DNA from: Atriophallophorus winterbourni
Taxonomy: Eukaryota > Platyhelminthes > Trematoda > Plagiorchiida > Microphallidae
Assembly: GCA_013407085.1 (NCBI GenBank)
Contig: JACCGJ010010186.1
Span: 1-64,000, forward strand
DNA: 64,000 bases
Reading direction: 5' to 3'
Made by a program: the position numbers and the translations under genes
Notes under the pieces: generated by a model
Seen by the model: only the letters and a program-made list of their open reading frames with translations
The model's database searches: none
Told to the model about the DNA's origin: nothing
In this document: in pieces, positions 9,206 through 20,439 of the stretch
How the letters are laid out: each line of letters opens with the position of its first letter
How positions within the stretch are numbered: the stretch's first letter is position 1

Positions 9206-10410
9206 TTTATTTGCTGAGCTTCCATTATAGTGTAGTAAGACATATCGTCACCAAGTTAGATGAGATCCTCAGTGTCATTTTTAAACATGGAAATGTAATA
9301 AAATTGCCTTCTTAAAACCGTGTCGTTTTGCTTTAAACGTTTGTAAACTATAAGAACCGAAGTGAATCTTATATAACAGAAGACTCTCGATATGACTTTT
9401 CTACCCCCTATTCTTTCGTGAACAATCAATGAAAATCTAAAGACTAACAACATATTCACGACTTCCACGTTTATTCATGGTTACAAACTATCGGGTGTTG
9501 CAGTTTTTTCGCCCCGAAGATATGTGTGTAATATGAAATGCATGCCATTAATGACTTATCTTCCTCGCAAGTCTAGCGGATTCACCACAAGACGTCTTCC
9601 GGTTTCACACATCGAGCAGGCTCGAAATTATAATGATACGCCAACTTTCAATGAGAGATTCGACAAGGGCTTGGTTTAAAAATAATGATTGGAAGGAGAG
9701 AGATAATGATATAAAGTTTTCAATAAAAGAATTACATTTCCAGATAAACCCACAGATGCGATATCAAAATATATTCACTTTGATTTCGTCCTAATGCTTG
9801 CATGGCATCAAAATTAAGTAATCTTCACCCAAGACGCGATGTCTAACTGAAGCTCTGGAACAAGTATAATTGTAATAACATTTTGATTGATTTTAAGCGA
9901 TTAATCATGTTTCCAGCAAACAGATTCTCATTAGTAATAAAAGTTGATTGCACACTGAATATAATTGGAGAGTGAAAATTAGAAAATCATAGTTTTTATA
10001 TTATGGTGCGCACAGCCCCTTCCCTTAAATAAGTCTCTTATTTGTACAAAAGCTCATAAAAGCCTTTTCGTTCAAACTTTGCGTCAAGTGGTACCTTCAA
10101 TTACATAACGTTTGACATGAAAATCCTCCTTTAATTCACCTTATTCCAGAGGAAGACTTAAACAGATGTTTCTGTTTGGAGAAGAATAAAATGTATTTTG
10201 CAAACTGAGGGTATTTGCCATTTTGTAATGAGGTTGTATGCATTCCTAGTTTGCCCGTGATGTGAAGTTATTGAGTGGACCTGTGGGAAAAGCATAAAAC
10301 AGGGATTTTTGCATAATAATAATCGAGATTTTTAGTTTTTCGCTCAGTTTAATTGGTGCCGATTAATTTCAAATTCATATCCTTCCACAGTAAACGCTTC
10401 TATTAAGTAC
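9206..10410. other. Unassigned flank inside the right arm, with a right-only segment
   Basis: Mirror of 214-1090. The stretch 9361-9680 has no counterpart in the left arm; it holds no frame I recognise. The remainder is AT-rich and contains no gene that I can support. Confidence 0.55.
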
Positions 10411-11528
10411 CTATTAAGGATCAATTTCATAAAAATCGACCACGAAGTTTTCATTTTCATAAGTTATTCTCGAATAATTCAATATAAATTCGTCTAATTT
10501 CGATTCAAAGTCATGAAAGCTAGTGGAGTGAGCAACGGTAGAAGTAAACTGATCCAAGTAAAACAGAAACGGAGAGAATAAAAATACCTTCTGCAGTTCA
10601 GGCGGGAATGGGTTACCAACAGCTCATATTCATTAATCCGATAATTTCTCGTATCCCTTCGCGTAAATAAATCCTGTAAGTGATGGTTTGGGGTATGGAA
10701 TATTTTGTAAATTAGGACAAGGTCTCCACTGATTCGTCGATAGGGATAGTCGAACAGATTCAGGTAACCTATCCTTTCTTTGTAATGTTTGTTTTGAATT
10801 CTGAGAACTAGTTTTGTTGAGCGGTGTTAGTTTCGTTGCATAAGTGGTACATCTTTCTTTAACCACGAGGACCATGACTGGACAGCGTATTCCATGACTT
10901 GCCATAAGTATGTATTCATGATCTTTGTGAATATCTTTAGCGAAAATTTCCCAAACACACGTTTGCGTTGATTGAGGGCACATGTTGTCTTTATGAAGGT
11001 GATGTAAGATTGAAATGAGCTTTCTAAACCAGTGCATATCCAGATACCCAAATCTTTTTTCAATGCAATTTTCAAGGATATGTGAACCTTTATGGAATGT
11101 AAACTCGACTCGATACCCCAAATTCATGATCCTGCATTTGTTGAAGATAAACGCCAGTTTCTATCTCAACGACCAGCTTTGAAGCGCATCAAGATCCTTT
11201 TGTAATAGCAGACAGTCTTCTGGACTACGAATGCTGCGCCAAATCTTCATGTCGTCCGCAAATAACGAAATGTTACATCGAACAATTTCCGGTAGTTCAT
11301 TGGCATAAACCTGAAGATGATCGTACCAAGGTCTGAACCTTGGGGAACGCCGCTAGATACTGCAATTGGTTTGGATTACAAGTCTCTGGGTAGTGCGATT
11401 TGTTAAGTAGTCTTTCAGCCAATTCCACAGCTTTCCGATGATACCAAGCCTTTCAAGCTTCTGCGAGAGTATACTATGGTTAACACGATCAAAGGCTTTG
11501 AAGACAACTAGGTAGCTGGCGTGTTTTG
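10410..11528 (-). mobile_element. CR1-like reverse transcriptase relic, minus strand
   Basis: Reading from 11528 downwards: VVFKAFDRVNHSILSQKLERLG (palm motif A region), a PQGS-like block near 11340, an intact FADD catalytic box (11262-11251, FADDMKIWRSIRS), then the thumb KKDLGIWIC and KIMNTYLWQVMEYAVQSWSSWLKKD (11075-10827), and the C-terminal tail shared with the inverted-repeat arms. Several stops and frameshifts split it. The 5' part (ORF1, endonuclease, fingers) is absent; truncation is near 11528. It is one of the few copies here to keep both catalytic aspartates. Confidence 0.85.
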
Positions 11529-11529
11529 C

Positions 11530-11880
11530 TTACTAACGGTTTAAACACTTATCAACCCGTTCGTAGACACTTTTCGGTCATATCTGACCCATTTGGTCTA
11601 ATTATTCCTTTCCATAGTTTTCCTTCTTTTCCTAAGCAGTCCCATTCTTACTATCCTTAGTCAAGACCCTACCCCTTTCTACTTCAACACGATTCAGGTT
11701 TCCTAGATCAGCGGCATTTCGTGAACGGGAACTCGTTCCATGTCTACAGGAACCCTTTTCAAAAGAGGTATAGTTTTATGCAAATTGTTACTCTAAATTA
11801 CCACAACCCTTACTTAAATTAACACCATCAATTTCAGATCAATCGTGCAAATCATTCTTAGCCACACACGATAAATATCC
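11530..11880. other. No recognisable gene
   Basis: AT-rich sequence between the CR1 truncation point and a plus-strand endonuclease fragment. It may be the 5' part of that second element, but no motif supports this. Confidence 0.4.
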
Positions 11881-11884
11881 TGAA

Positions 11885-13155
11885 ATTCATCTTCTATTAT
11901 TCAATGCACGGTCGATTAATTCAAGATTTCCTACCTTTCAACATTTTTTACTATCAAACAATTACGAATTAGTTCTGATAACATAAGCGTAGATATCTCA
12001 TGACATCTCAAATATTTCATGTTTCTTAGGGACCGCACCCACATTCGTGGTGGTGGTATTCTTATTTATGTAGGTACAGATTTTCAAGCAGAAATATACA
12101 GTTCCAATATGTTAGATGATCTAGATGACTAAATTTGTATAACCTAACCCTCTATTGATGCTCTCATATCTCATATCCGAACATCTCCATCCAAACCCAC
12201 TATTCATAAGCAAATAAATGTCTTTTCTGAGGTATCCATTGCACTAACAGCAATATAATTATTGCTGGGGATTTCAACATGATAGGCACATGCTGAAATC
12301 ACCCCACATTTTTCTAAACATTTTAAATATTCTCCAAAACGATTAATCCTTTAGGTTTCACACAATCTGTGAACATGCTTACAAGATTATCCAGCGTTTT
12401 AGACATGATCTTCATTCTAAGTATTGATCCCAGCAACGTCGAAATTTTAGCTCCATTACCCAGGTGGGACCATAATACGGTAACCTGCATCCTGCGCCTT
12501 TCCCGGGAGCCTGCATGTATGCACAATTATGAGAAATTTTATATCAACTGGACCAAGTTATAAAATCTTCTCTGAGCTCACGACTGCACCTAATATTTTC
12601 TTTCTTCAGACTTTAATCGCATTGTTTCGATTTTCCATGATAACTTCTACGCATGCCTTCTTAGTTCGTTTACATTTCACATCAGGAAAATGAAGTGTAA
12701 CCCGATAACCATTTTCGAAAAAATATTGCTCGACTCTCTACATAAGTTTGACTTCTCTGTTATACGCCGACGTAAAGTACGTAACTCTCTCCGAAGTAAT
12801 GAAATTCGTTTTCCAGAGCGTCGGGAAAAAAGCTTCAAGTATAGACTCAAAAAATTCCTCATATTCTATTACGAAAAATAGGAGAATCCTATTAAAACGT
12901 GACATTAATTTAATTCTAATTCCAAAAGATCACAAAGAAGTAATCAATACTGACCAGCTCACAATAAGTCAGGCATTTTCTACATTCTCCGGCAGCTCGC
13001 TTAATGATAGCGTAAACCATCAACCGGCAAACAATAATATTATTTTAAATACAATTGACTCCTTTAATTTGACTTTACAAGAAGTACAATTTTTGACTCC
13101 GTACTCCCGGTTTGAATTTTGTTTGCATGCTGCTCAAATTTTCGATATTCATTAA
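11885..13155 (+). mobile_element. Non-LTR retrotransposon endonuclease fragment of a different family
   Basis: Plus strand, in shifting frames: LLFNARSINSRFPTFQHFLL (start of an APE-type endonuclease, about 11893), RGGGILIYVG (12045-12080), an IIIAGDFNM-like block at about 12260-12285, and SVNMLTRLSSVLDMIF followed by WDHNTVTCILR (12369-12500), equivalent to the conserved LDL and SDH blocks. The region 12748-13155 looks like the linker before the RT (DQLTISQAFSTFSGSSLND). It ends near 13155 without RT. The wording of the motifs differs from the CR1 and RTE families in this window (NARSI, not TNAQ or WNVRS), so it is probably another clade; I cannot say which. Confidence 0.6.
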
Positions 13156-13239
13156 TTTTGTGACTTTATGGATTAAATGTGCAAAATAAATCAAAATTCT
13201 TCTCTTTGCCTATAATTTAGCAGCAAGATAAAAGGTTCT

Positions 13240-15010
13240 AAAGGCATACAGTGCGGCGTGTGTGTGGGCTTGACACATGCAAATGCTCTGGACTGTCGCC
13301 AACGTGTAGATAATATCAGCCTTGCTCGTGCATGGATGTACGCGTATATTGGTAAGCTGCGTCTACCGTATTCGAACCCTAGTTTGGAAGAAGACGCTTT
13401 TTTGAAAATTAAGCTGTCGTCTCATTTGGACATAGCATTACGTGTTTAATCCTTGGTGATTTAAATCACATCAAAATAAACTGGGAGTACCATACTTCGC
13501 ATGCTCCAGGGAACGCGAACGACTTTCTGGAATGGCAACACTCCGATTCACTTCACCAAAACATAGACAAACCAACTAGATTTCGCGAGGATCAGTATCC
13601 ATCTACGCACGACCTTGTAGACTAGAGCAAAACGAAAAAGCTCCAATAGCTATGATCGAAAGTAACACAGAGTTCATGGAATGGGATAAATCCGAGCAGA
13701 TTCGGCGAAGATATGACCAAAAGTGTCACAGCAAAAAATGCGACCGCATAGCGCCGCAACATGGATTTCGCCGAAAAAGTTCTTGTCTCTCAAATTTACT
13801 CATAACTTTGGACGATTAAACAACATCTCTTAACATAGGATACTCCGTTCATGCCTGCTATATTGATGTATTAAAGGCATTCGATATGTTCAACTACAGC
13901 CTGCTTCCTCAAAAGCTAGCGCAATATGGGATAACAGAAAACTTAATAGCATGGATAACGGATTATCTGACCGATCGGCATCCGCGAGTCTGCATTGACG
14001 TCGTTATTTCAAAAAGCATAAATATCACCAGCGGCGTCCCTCAAATTTCAGTGCACGAGCCTATCCTTTTCCTATTATAAATCAAGGATATTTCGTTGGA
14101 CGTACAATGCAAGATGGTACTTTTTGCTAATGACATAAAAAATGGCAGCATATCTGATGATTAAAGACTGTTTGATTCTGCAAGAGGATTTGACTGCCCC
14201 GTATAATGAAATCAGGTGCATTTTAACATACGTAAATGCAAAATGTTACAACTTGGCCTGCAATCCGAGCATATCTATAATCTTGGTCACGAAAACTTGA
14301 CTTGGGAAGGATTTCGGTATCTGAGAAGGATTTTGGTATCTGGATTACTAATAACATGAAACCGAATAGTCATTGCCTGAAAGTATTCAACAAGGCAAGT
14401 GGTATCTTAATTATGCTGAGGACAATATTTGGGTGGTTCTCTCCTAAAACGCTCACCCGCATTATTAATACTTACCTGCATTTGTCGATAGAATACATGA
14501 TCCTAGCATGGACAATGTGGCTGAGTAAAGACATGATTACAGAATAAAATTTAGCTCCAGGCGACGAAACTACTTGATGGGATGCAGCACATACTATACC
14601 AAGAGCGAATGGCCATGCTGGAATTGACCGAGTTTACACAAAGTTAGTTCCCCTTGGAATTCACGGAGTCACACAATTTCTTTCTTTATACCGCAATCAA
14701 GACTCGATTGTAGACGTCATTTTTCAATGTGCGTTTTACTTTCTGTGGAATTCACTGTCACTGGATTTTGTGAAAGCTCCTATGACCATTGATTTCAAAT
14801 CGAAACTGGATGCTTATATCAAATGGCACTCCAATATTGGTCCCGTATACTGACCCTATATAAACCCACACAAATCATACACCACAGCAGAATTTTGATT
14901 GAATCCTCTGTATTATTTATAGCCGACATCGAATGGTAAATGTAAAGCGATTGCTTTTTTCACCATAAAATCTTGATTCTTTATTCATTTATCCATTGTT
15001 TCTAGGATCA
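13240..15010 (+). mobile_element. CR1-like ORF2 relic with internal deletion
   Basis: The endonuclease C-terminal half is read first (SLEEDAFLKIKLSSHLD at 13385-13435, then LILGDLNHIKINWEYH near 13450). A deletion jumps near 13630 to the RT. RT blocks: HGFRRKSSCLSNLLITLDD (13760-13815), CYIDVLKAFDMFNYSLLPQKL (13855-13918), ITSGVPQ (14030), a mutated catalytic box FAND (14123-14134), FNIRKCKMLQLG (14222), EKDFGIWITNNMKPNSHCLKVF (14320-14390) and the thumb. The C-terminal tail FFQCAFYFLWNSLSLDFVKAP ends at TGA near 14853, with a 3' untranslated part to roughly 15010. Multiple stops and shifts make it non-functional. Confidence 0.85.
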
Positions 15011-15720
15011 CAATACCTAATCTTAGTGCTTTCACCTAATGAAAGCAAAAAGCCATAAACCAGTGGGGCAGTGTGAGTGCAGGGATGTTAGCAACACGTT
15101 AATTGGTCATAAAGCTTTAATATTGAACATAACTCACGAATAGCTAGCCATTTCCAATTGAAGATAAACTCAAATCGGTTGCCTTTATTCGGTTAAATAC
15201 CAATTCCAGTCAACCTCGTGATCAACAAAATCAGTACAATCGTTTCATCCCCATACTTTTGATTTGTCTTACAAAATGTAACTTTGATTTCTAGCCAAAA
15301 CTCTAGTACACAACAACCGTCCTCTATAGATATAATATAACAAATTCTGTTACTACCTTATCAGCTTTGATGAAAATCGTCGACATTTCCTGCAAGATAA
15401 ATATGCGTTGCTAGGGTTAATCATTACTTTTGGTTCAAAATTCTATGCCATCATGTCTGACTACTTTTAGTTTCTGAGTGATCACATTGCAAAATGTTCT
15501 TATATTTGTTTTATTCAAAATGGAGATTAAAGGGTTAATGTGTTGCCTATCGAGCTGCGGCGTACAATGGGCAATATAATTTTATTCTCGTAAGACACAC
15601 TATATGTGATTACGCTGCTCAATCCATTGTGACACACTAGGATTGAATGGCACAACATTTACGTCTTCAGCTGAAATTAGGGAACTCGGATTTAGATGTT
15701 CCTATTCTCTAAACTTTAAT
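15011..15720. other. No recognisable gene
   Basis: AT-rich sequence without a long frame or repeat that I can identify. Confidence 0.6.
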
Positions 15721-15724
15721 GAGT

Positions 15725-16335
15725 AAGACAGACACCTCATCACGAAAGCACGAAAAAACGTTGGTTCAGTTAACCAAAAAATTCTTTTTACGCGAAAGAA
15801 AATAGCATTATATAAATTGATGGCCCTGCTAATTCTTGGTTATTGTAATATGATCCATTCACACATTGGTAGGCGTGAATGTTTTCTTTTAGAAAGACTT
15901 CAACCAACTTTGAGCAAAATATCTTTGGGATATACCAAATCTTGGTCTTATGAGTAAAGGTGTACTTTGTTGAGCGTTGAAAAATTATGGTTACACAGAA
16001 TTCGACTTAACCTGTTTCTTTTTTTCGAATTATTACCGAGAATCGAGTTAAGCCTTGGTCCGCCGTGAATTTTTACTATTAAAATTGATGTAAGCTGCGC
16101 AGCAAATAAGGCTCTTGCGTATTCTTATTTCTCGCATTAAAGTTCGACGTAACGTCTTCTTAATTAGGTATGCACTGTTTTGGAATTCTCTCGCTCGTCA
16201 TCTTTGTATGTGCATATCTACGGTAAAATACAAAGCGCCTATAGAATCTCTTCCGGTTAATTCACTAAGTGAAATTCTGAAGATATATTCTTTACTAGGT
16301 AATTTATACTCTCGTGGTAGCCTGTGTTTCTGATT
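15725..16335 (+). mobile_element. Degraded C-terminal part of a non-LTR reverse transcriptase
   Basis: Plus-strand segments read KIALYKLMALLILGYCNMIHSHIG, then ECFLLERLQPTLSKISLGYTKSW, LLSVEKLWLHRIRLNLFLFF and RRNVFLIRYALFWNSLARHL (up to 16333). Their order matches the thumb and C-terminal region of non-LTR retrotransposon RTs (LYK..vlPiLeY, lE..Q, L..L.lRR...L, RnsFf.R....WNsLP). It differs from the CR1 copies here and could belong to the same family as the endonuclease at 11885-13155. Heavily broken. Confidence 0.5.
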
Positions 16336-16339
16336 TCAC

Positions 16340-17030
16340 TTTAAGTTTTACCATATTAGTCTGCCATTGGTTCCGGTAATATCATGATGGTTGACTTTGG
16401 CTACAAAAGTGTCAGGTTTCCAAACCGTTGACATGCTTGTAGAATACTTATTCATAACATTGCTTTACATTACATTTACTATACACCATCATATATATAG
16501 AAGTTTTCTAATTAGTATGAAGCCCATAAATATCAGATTTTTTTATCCTAATTAGTAAGTAATAAAATCTATCGACAAAATAAACTAAAACCTAAAACTG
16601 CCACACACATAAATGTTCAATTGACATTCCTATTCCTTTAACTGATGGACTATTTTGCTTAGATGACCTATCACCATGTAGGTGAAGAGAATATCTTTCA
16701 TTGTATTCCAGTGTCATCAAATCCAGAGCCATCACTGAATCTCTCCCCAAAAATATCTGCCGGAGCATTGTTACGTATGCTCACCTACAGATAACAAAAA
16801 TCCGGCTGGTGAACAACTTTTGTGCCGATTCGTTGACATTTTTTCAGCATTCCTGGAGCATTCAACTGGCCCTACCCCCATGCCATTTATAGCCCACACT
16901 CTCTCATTTCCCATAATTTCCCAGATTTTCTTATCTCAATGGATTTATGTTCCTTTTTAGTCATCTCAACCAACCATTCCGGAAACAGTCAATTTTATAC
17001 ATATATAATTTCTTTGCTTTACTTGTAGGA
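16340..17030. other. No recognisable gene
   Basis: Mostly AT-rich. A slightly G+C-richer patch at 16690-16920 has a 63-codon frame with no motif that I recognise. Confidence 0.5.
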
Positions 17031-17034
17031 GCAA

Positions 17035-17886
17035 TGATTCTGTGAATCAGACCATGAGTCTAGTGAATTATCGAAGGATGTGCATAAGCTAAGTCCGGAA
17101 AGTTTAAATACTAAAATTTCCCAAAAGACAAAAATTAAGATCTCACGGTAATTTGTAGTAATCTGATTGAATCAACTTCGTCGTCGTCAAAGCAACGCGA
17201 AGCAGATGACAGGAAAGAATGGAATGACCTTTGCCGAAGCTTATGCATCACTGCCTCAATTGCGTCGATGACCGTGTCATTTAGACCCCGAACTCACCTC
17301 GTGCAAACATACCCAGGTTAATGCGTGTAGTGTTCATGTCCGTCCAAGATGTAGAAAATATGTTGCTCGCCTCATCCCTCTTAGTGGTAAACAAATCGGC
17401 TGTGAGTATATTTTCGGACGTTCCGTGGGAAGAACGGCAAATTCGTCGTAATAATTCGGAACTAGCATGAGAGGCTATAAATCGCAGAGCTGTTATAGTT
17501 CATGGCGTATCCATTTCGAACGAAGTAGAATCCAGCAAACGTCTGCAACATGATTGCAGTGAATGGAGATTTACACAAAGATCCTAGGTTTAAAGGACAT
17601 AATAACGACTCATTTTATGCGTCTTATACCGAAAAAAGAAACGCATCAGCCTCCTCCTCTGAAAATATCATTTTGAACGGATGAGATGACGAATAGAATA
17701 CTCGAGGCGTGGTATCCATGTCGAAAATTAGCACCTCATGAAATTCGTATTCGGGCTGTATACGACATAAAGCGCACGAACACTATTGTTCCTGAAATGA
17801 CTTTGCTACCAAGTCAATCAAATGCAACTGAGACAAAAAACGTGGAACAGTTGACCAATTCTGGGTCGGCGAATCTACTACTATGA
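17035..17886 (+). pseudogene. CR1-like ORF1, C-terminal part
   Basis: Plus-strand frame segments: QDVENMLLASSLLVV and DVPWEERQIRRNNSELA (17350-17470), RRAVIVHGVSISNEVESSKRLQ (17488-17550), then TNRILEAWYPCRKLAPHEIRIRA (17690-17755). The VENMLL-type block parallels VENVLLNAYILRG at 7240, and the layout parallels CR1 ORF1. The last 66 codons are open and stop at TGA 17884-17886, overlapping the ATG of the endonuclease frame (17883) as ATGA. ORF1 of this clade is thought to be the RNA-binding partner of ORF2. It has at least three frameshifts or stops. Confidence 0.7.
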
Positions 17887-18821
17887 GCTCTTCATCTGCA
17901 ACAAAAATCAACTCTCTATCATGCTGTTGCACCAATGCCCAGGGATTTCTGGGCAAGTTCATTAAACTGTATTCACGTGCGACCGTGACTTCTTGGGATT
18001 TGATTGCAGTGACAGATACCTGGTTGTGTAATTCTATACAAGACTCTGAACTCAAAATGCCTCACATGATGGTTTACAGAAAAGATCGAGCAACGAAAGG
18101 TGGCGGTGTCTTCCTCTACTTACATGAAATCATAAACTGCACTATACTTCTCTTCCCCGAGTTAGATGTCCCAGATATATTGTTTTGCTCTTTTGACTTA
18201 CATAATAAACGTAAGTGCCTCTTAGCATTGATCTATCGCCCCCCATCTTCATCATCTGCCGCTGACAATGTTTTTTCTAATGCAATACGTTTCGCATTGA
18301 AGCTCACTTATTCGCATTCTCTCCTCCTCGGTGATTTGAATGTACCAACACTTGCAACACACATTACAGTTGACGATTCTTTCAAAAGCATTCTTCAAGA
18401 AATAATGAATTGCACCCCTCTTTACAATCATGTACAACAACCAATGCGATTTCGATCTGAACAAACCGCATCCACCTTGGACATCCCACTTACAAACAAA
18501 AAACTCATGACAGAATCTCTTTCCTATACAGCTTCACTCGGAATGAGTGATCATGTTGCCATGACATTTGACTATGTTTATCAATACGAACCAGTAAGAA
18601 ATGCTCAACGAACGTATAAAACTGTGAACTATGAGTTGCTTCAAGCTCTTACTACTGCAAATCGATGGGATTTCCTTGAACTCAAATCAGCTGAGGAAAT
18701 CTGGGAAACATTTTACAGCCAACTCCTCATTAACATTGATTTATTATCGAATGTGAAAATAATATGCAGCAAACAGCGTCAAAAAGCCTATCAGAAGCAG
18801 TTCTCGGAAATGGATGTGTAA
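17883..18821 (+). pseudogene. CR1-like ORF2, endonuclease domain (intact 312-codon frame)
   Basis: An uninterrupted frame beginning at the ATG that overlaps the ORF1 stop. It shows the APE-type endonuclease that nicks target DNA for target-primed reverse transcription: CTNAQGFLGK (N-terminal Asn), LIAVTDTWLC (usual AVTETWL, with Glu replaced by Asp), KGGGVFLYLHE, LALIYRPPSS, HSLLLGDLNVP (catalytic Asp/Asn), TASTLDIPLTN and LGMSDHVAMTFDY (final SDH). The domain is essentially complete, so the start and length are well supported. The Glu-to-Asp change at a metal-binding position may impair cutting. The RT that should follow is broken from 18822 onward. Confidence 0.88.
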
Positions 18822-19680
18822 GCATGATAATGCCTGGTACATAAACTTGAAAGATCTATCTGGGCCAACTTGGTGCAACTAAACCTTATTGCGAAGTAAG
18901 TGTCTGCCTTATTCGAAAAGACAGAAAAGATTACCAATTATAGTCAAAAAATTCGTTGTGAATCCCAAAGCATTTTACAAACACGTCAACGATCTCCGTA
19001 ATGTTAAAATGGGAATATTGCCACTGGCCTCTGCCAATTCTTCACGGGGTGGAATGTTCCCCAAACGTTGTTCAAACAAAATTAATGACGATAAAGAAAA
19101 CTGGTTCACCCGGTATAGATAATATACACCCAAACATTTTATATAATCTGTCTTCCTAATGGGCAATACCGACGTCTGACGTGTTCCCGATAATGATCGA
19201 GAAGAGCTTTGTGCCAGACACTTGGAAAACTGCCCCGATTAGTCCCATCTACAAGGGTGGCTAGAGATAAAATCCATTAAACTAACGTCCGATAGCTTTA
19301 TTACCAGTGCTATCGAATTAATGGAGTCCATCAAAGCTGATGCTTGGCGGAATCACTTTGAGATTAATAATTTAATATCCGAGGCACAGCACGGATTTAG
19401 GAAAAAACGATCTTGCTTGATAAAACTAGCTATTAGCAAAAGATGCTTGGTCTGAGCTTCTGGATGCCGGCAACTCCGTGGACGTGATTTATATCGATTT
19501 AACAAAAGCTTTCGATCGTGTCAATCACGAAATACTTTCGTCGAAACTACTCACCTACGGAGTACAGATTAAAGTCCATGCATGAATTAAATAATGGTTG
19601 ATATCCCGTGAGATGTACGTGAGAGTCGAAAATGGACTATCCGGGTCGATTAAAGTTTCCCGTGGTGTCCTACAATGATC
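18822..19680 (+). pseudogene. CR1-like ORF2, N-terminal half of reverse transcriptase (broken, truncated)
   Basis: Continues from the endonuclease in shifted frames: NPKAFYKHVNDLRN (18961), GSPGIDNIHPNILYNL (about 19105), VPDTWKTAPISPIYKGG (19210), RPIALLPVLSN, AQHGFRKKRSC (19385), SVDVIYIDLTKAFDRVNHEILSSKLL (19480-19550), and SIKVSRGVLQ at 19645-19675. At 19680/19681, within the PQGS block, homology stops and a CR1 piece on the opposite strand begins. The catalytic FADD box and thumb are therefore missing. Confidence 0.82.
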
Positions 19681-20150
19681 AAACGACCATTTCAGAAAAA
19701 ATGCACGACGTTCTTCGGTTCTATTGCCCAAATATTGTGCGTTTGTTGAGAGGCAATTTATTGTAGTTTTTTCTCTGCAAGGATGGTGTGTGGTAAAGGG
19801 GCTAGTGGAATGCAGAATAGTTGTTAAACCGACTACTCTCGAGTCGGCATTTAATGAATTTTTGCTCGCAATTTTGCCAGACCGTTTGGAACTGTACTGT
19901 TTTAATACAATGATCGATAGTGTCCGCTGCATTTGTTTCTGACATTTTAGCTGCTAATTGATTTGGTGGTGATTTTACGGGCGATATCTTACACCTTTCT
20001 GTCTTATATGAAGTTAAAATGCGCTAAGTCTAATTTCTCGTTGTTATAGTCTGCGGCCATTTTTCCAACGAGTTTTGACCGTGTCCAAAATATCTTTCCT
20101 TAACAACATTATTTCAAGGGCTTAGGACCGATGCCCTTATGTATCGTAGA
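19681..20150 (-). mobile_element. CR1-like ORF1/ORF2 junction fragment, inverted
   Basis: On the minus strand, from 20150 down: GIGPKPLK and LRKDILDTVKTRWKNGRRL (about 20130-20040, equal to the KGPSPLKL...MLDTIKREWKANRKKLP block at 7545-7625), then a 3' ORF1 part, then INCLSTNAQYLGNRTEERRAFFLKWSFDH (19770-19685), the first residues of the endonuclease. The piece ends abruptly at 19681. Its orientation and content relative to the plus-strand element at 20440 are what a 5' inversion of a non-LTR element would produce. Confidence 0.7.
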
Positions 20151-20154
20151 TTTG

Positions 20155-20206
20155 ATATTATATATCTAATATAATATATATATATATATAATATATATAT
20201 ATAATC
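20155..20206. repeat. (AT)n microsatellite
   Basis: About 50 bases of nearly pure alternating A and T, interrupted by a few AA steps. Confidence 0.95.
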
Positions 20207-20439
20207 CCTACATACACCAAAGCATCAACTAAAGGTTTTCGTCACATAGAATCCATTAGGTCGAAGAATTTTATACATGATTGCACGCTATTAGTACCTC
20301 ATTTTCACAAACATTTTTAGATTATGTTCGGCGTGTGTTTCTTTTCAGATAAAATTGAACTATTTCTTATCAAAATATTATTTCCCAAATGTTAATTGCA
20401 GGGTGATTTACTTTCAGCTACGTTACCACATTCGGAGAC

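Larger units (their letters stand above)
7646..10624. repeat. Right arm of the large inverted repeat
   Basis: Inverted counterpart of 1-2562. It includes the RTE relic (7646-9205), the unassigned flank, and the 3' end of a CR1-like element on the minus strand (10624 to about 10410). It is about 415 bp longer than the left arm because of segments at 8035-8130 and 9361-9680. The CR1 element continues beyond the arm to 11528, so the duplication may extend there if the left arm continues off-window. Confidence 0.93.

Noticed and set aside
19724..19942. 72-codon plus-strand frame
   Set aside because: Antisense to the CR1 ORF1/ORF2 junction on the minus strand.
20155..20206. AT repeat as a replication origin or matrix attachment site
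   Set aside because: It is a plain microsatellite; nothing beyond composition supports a function.
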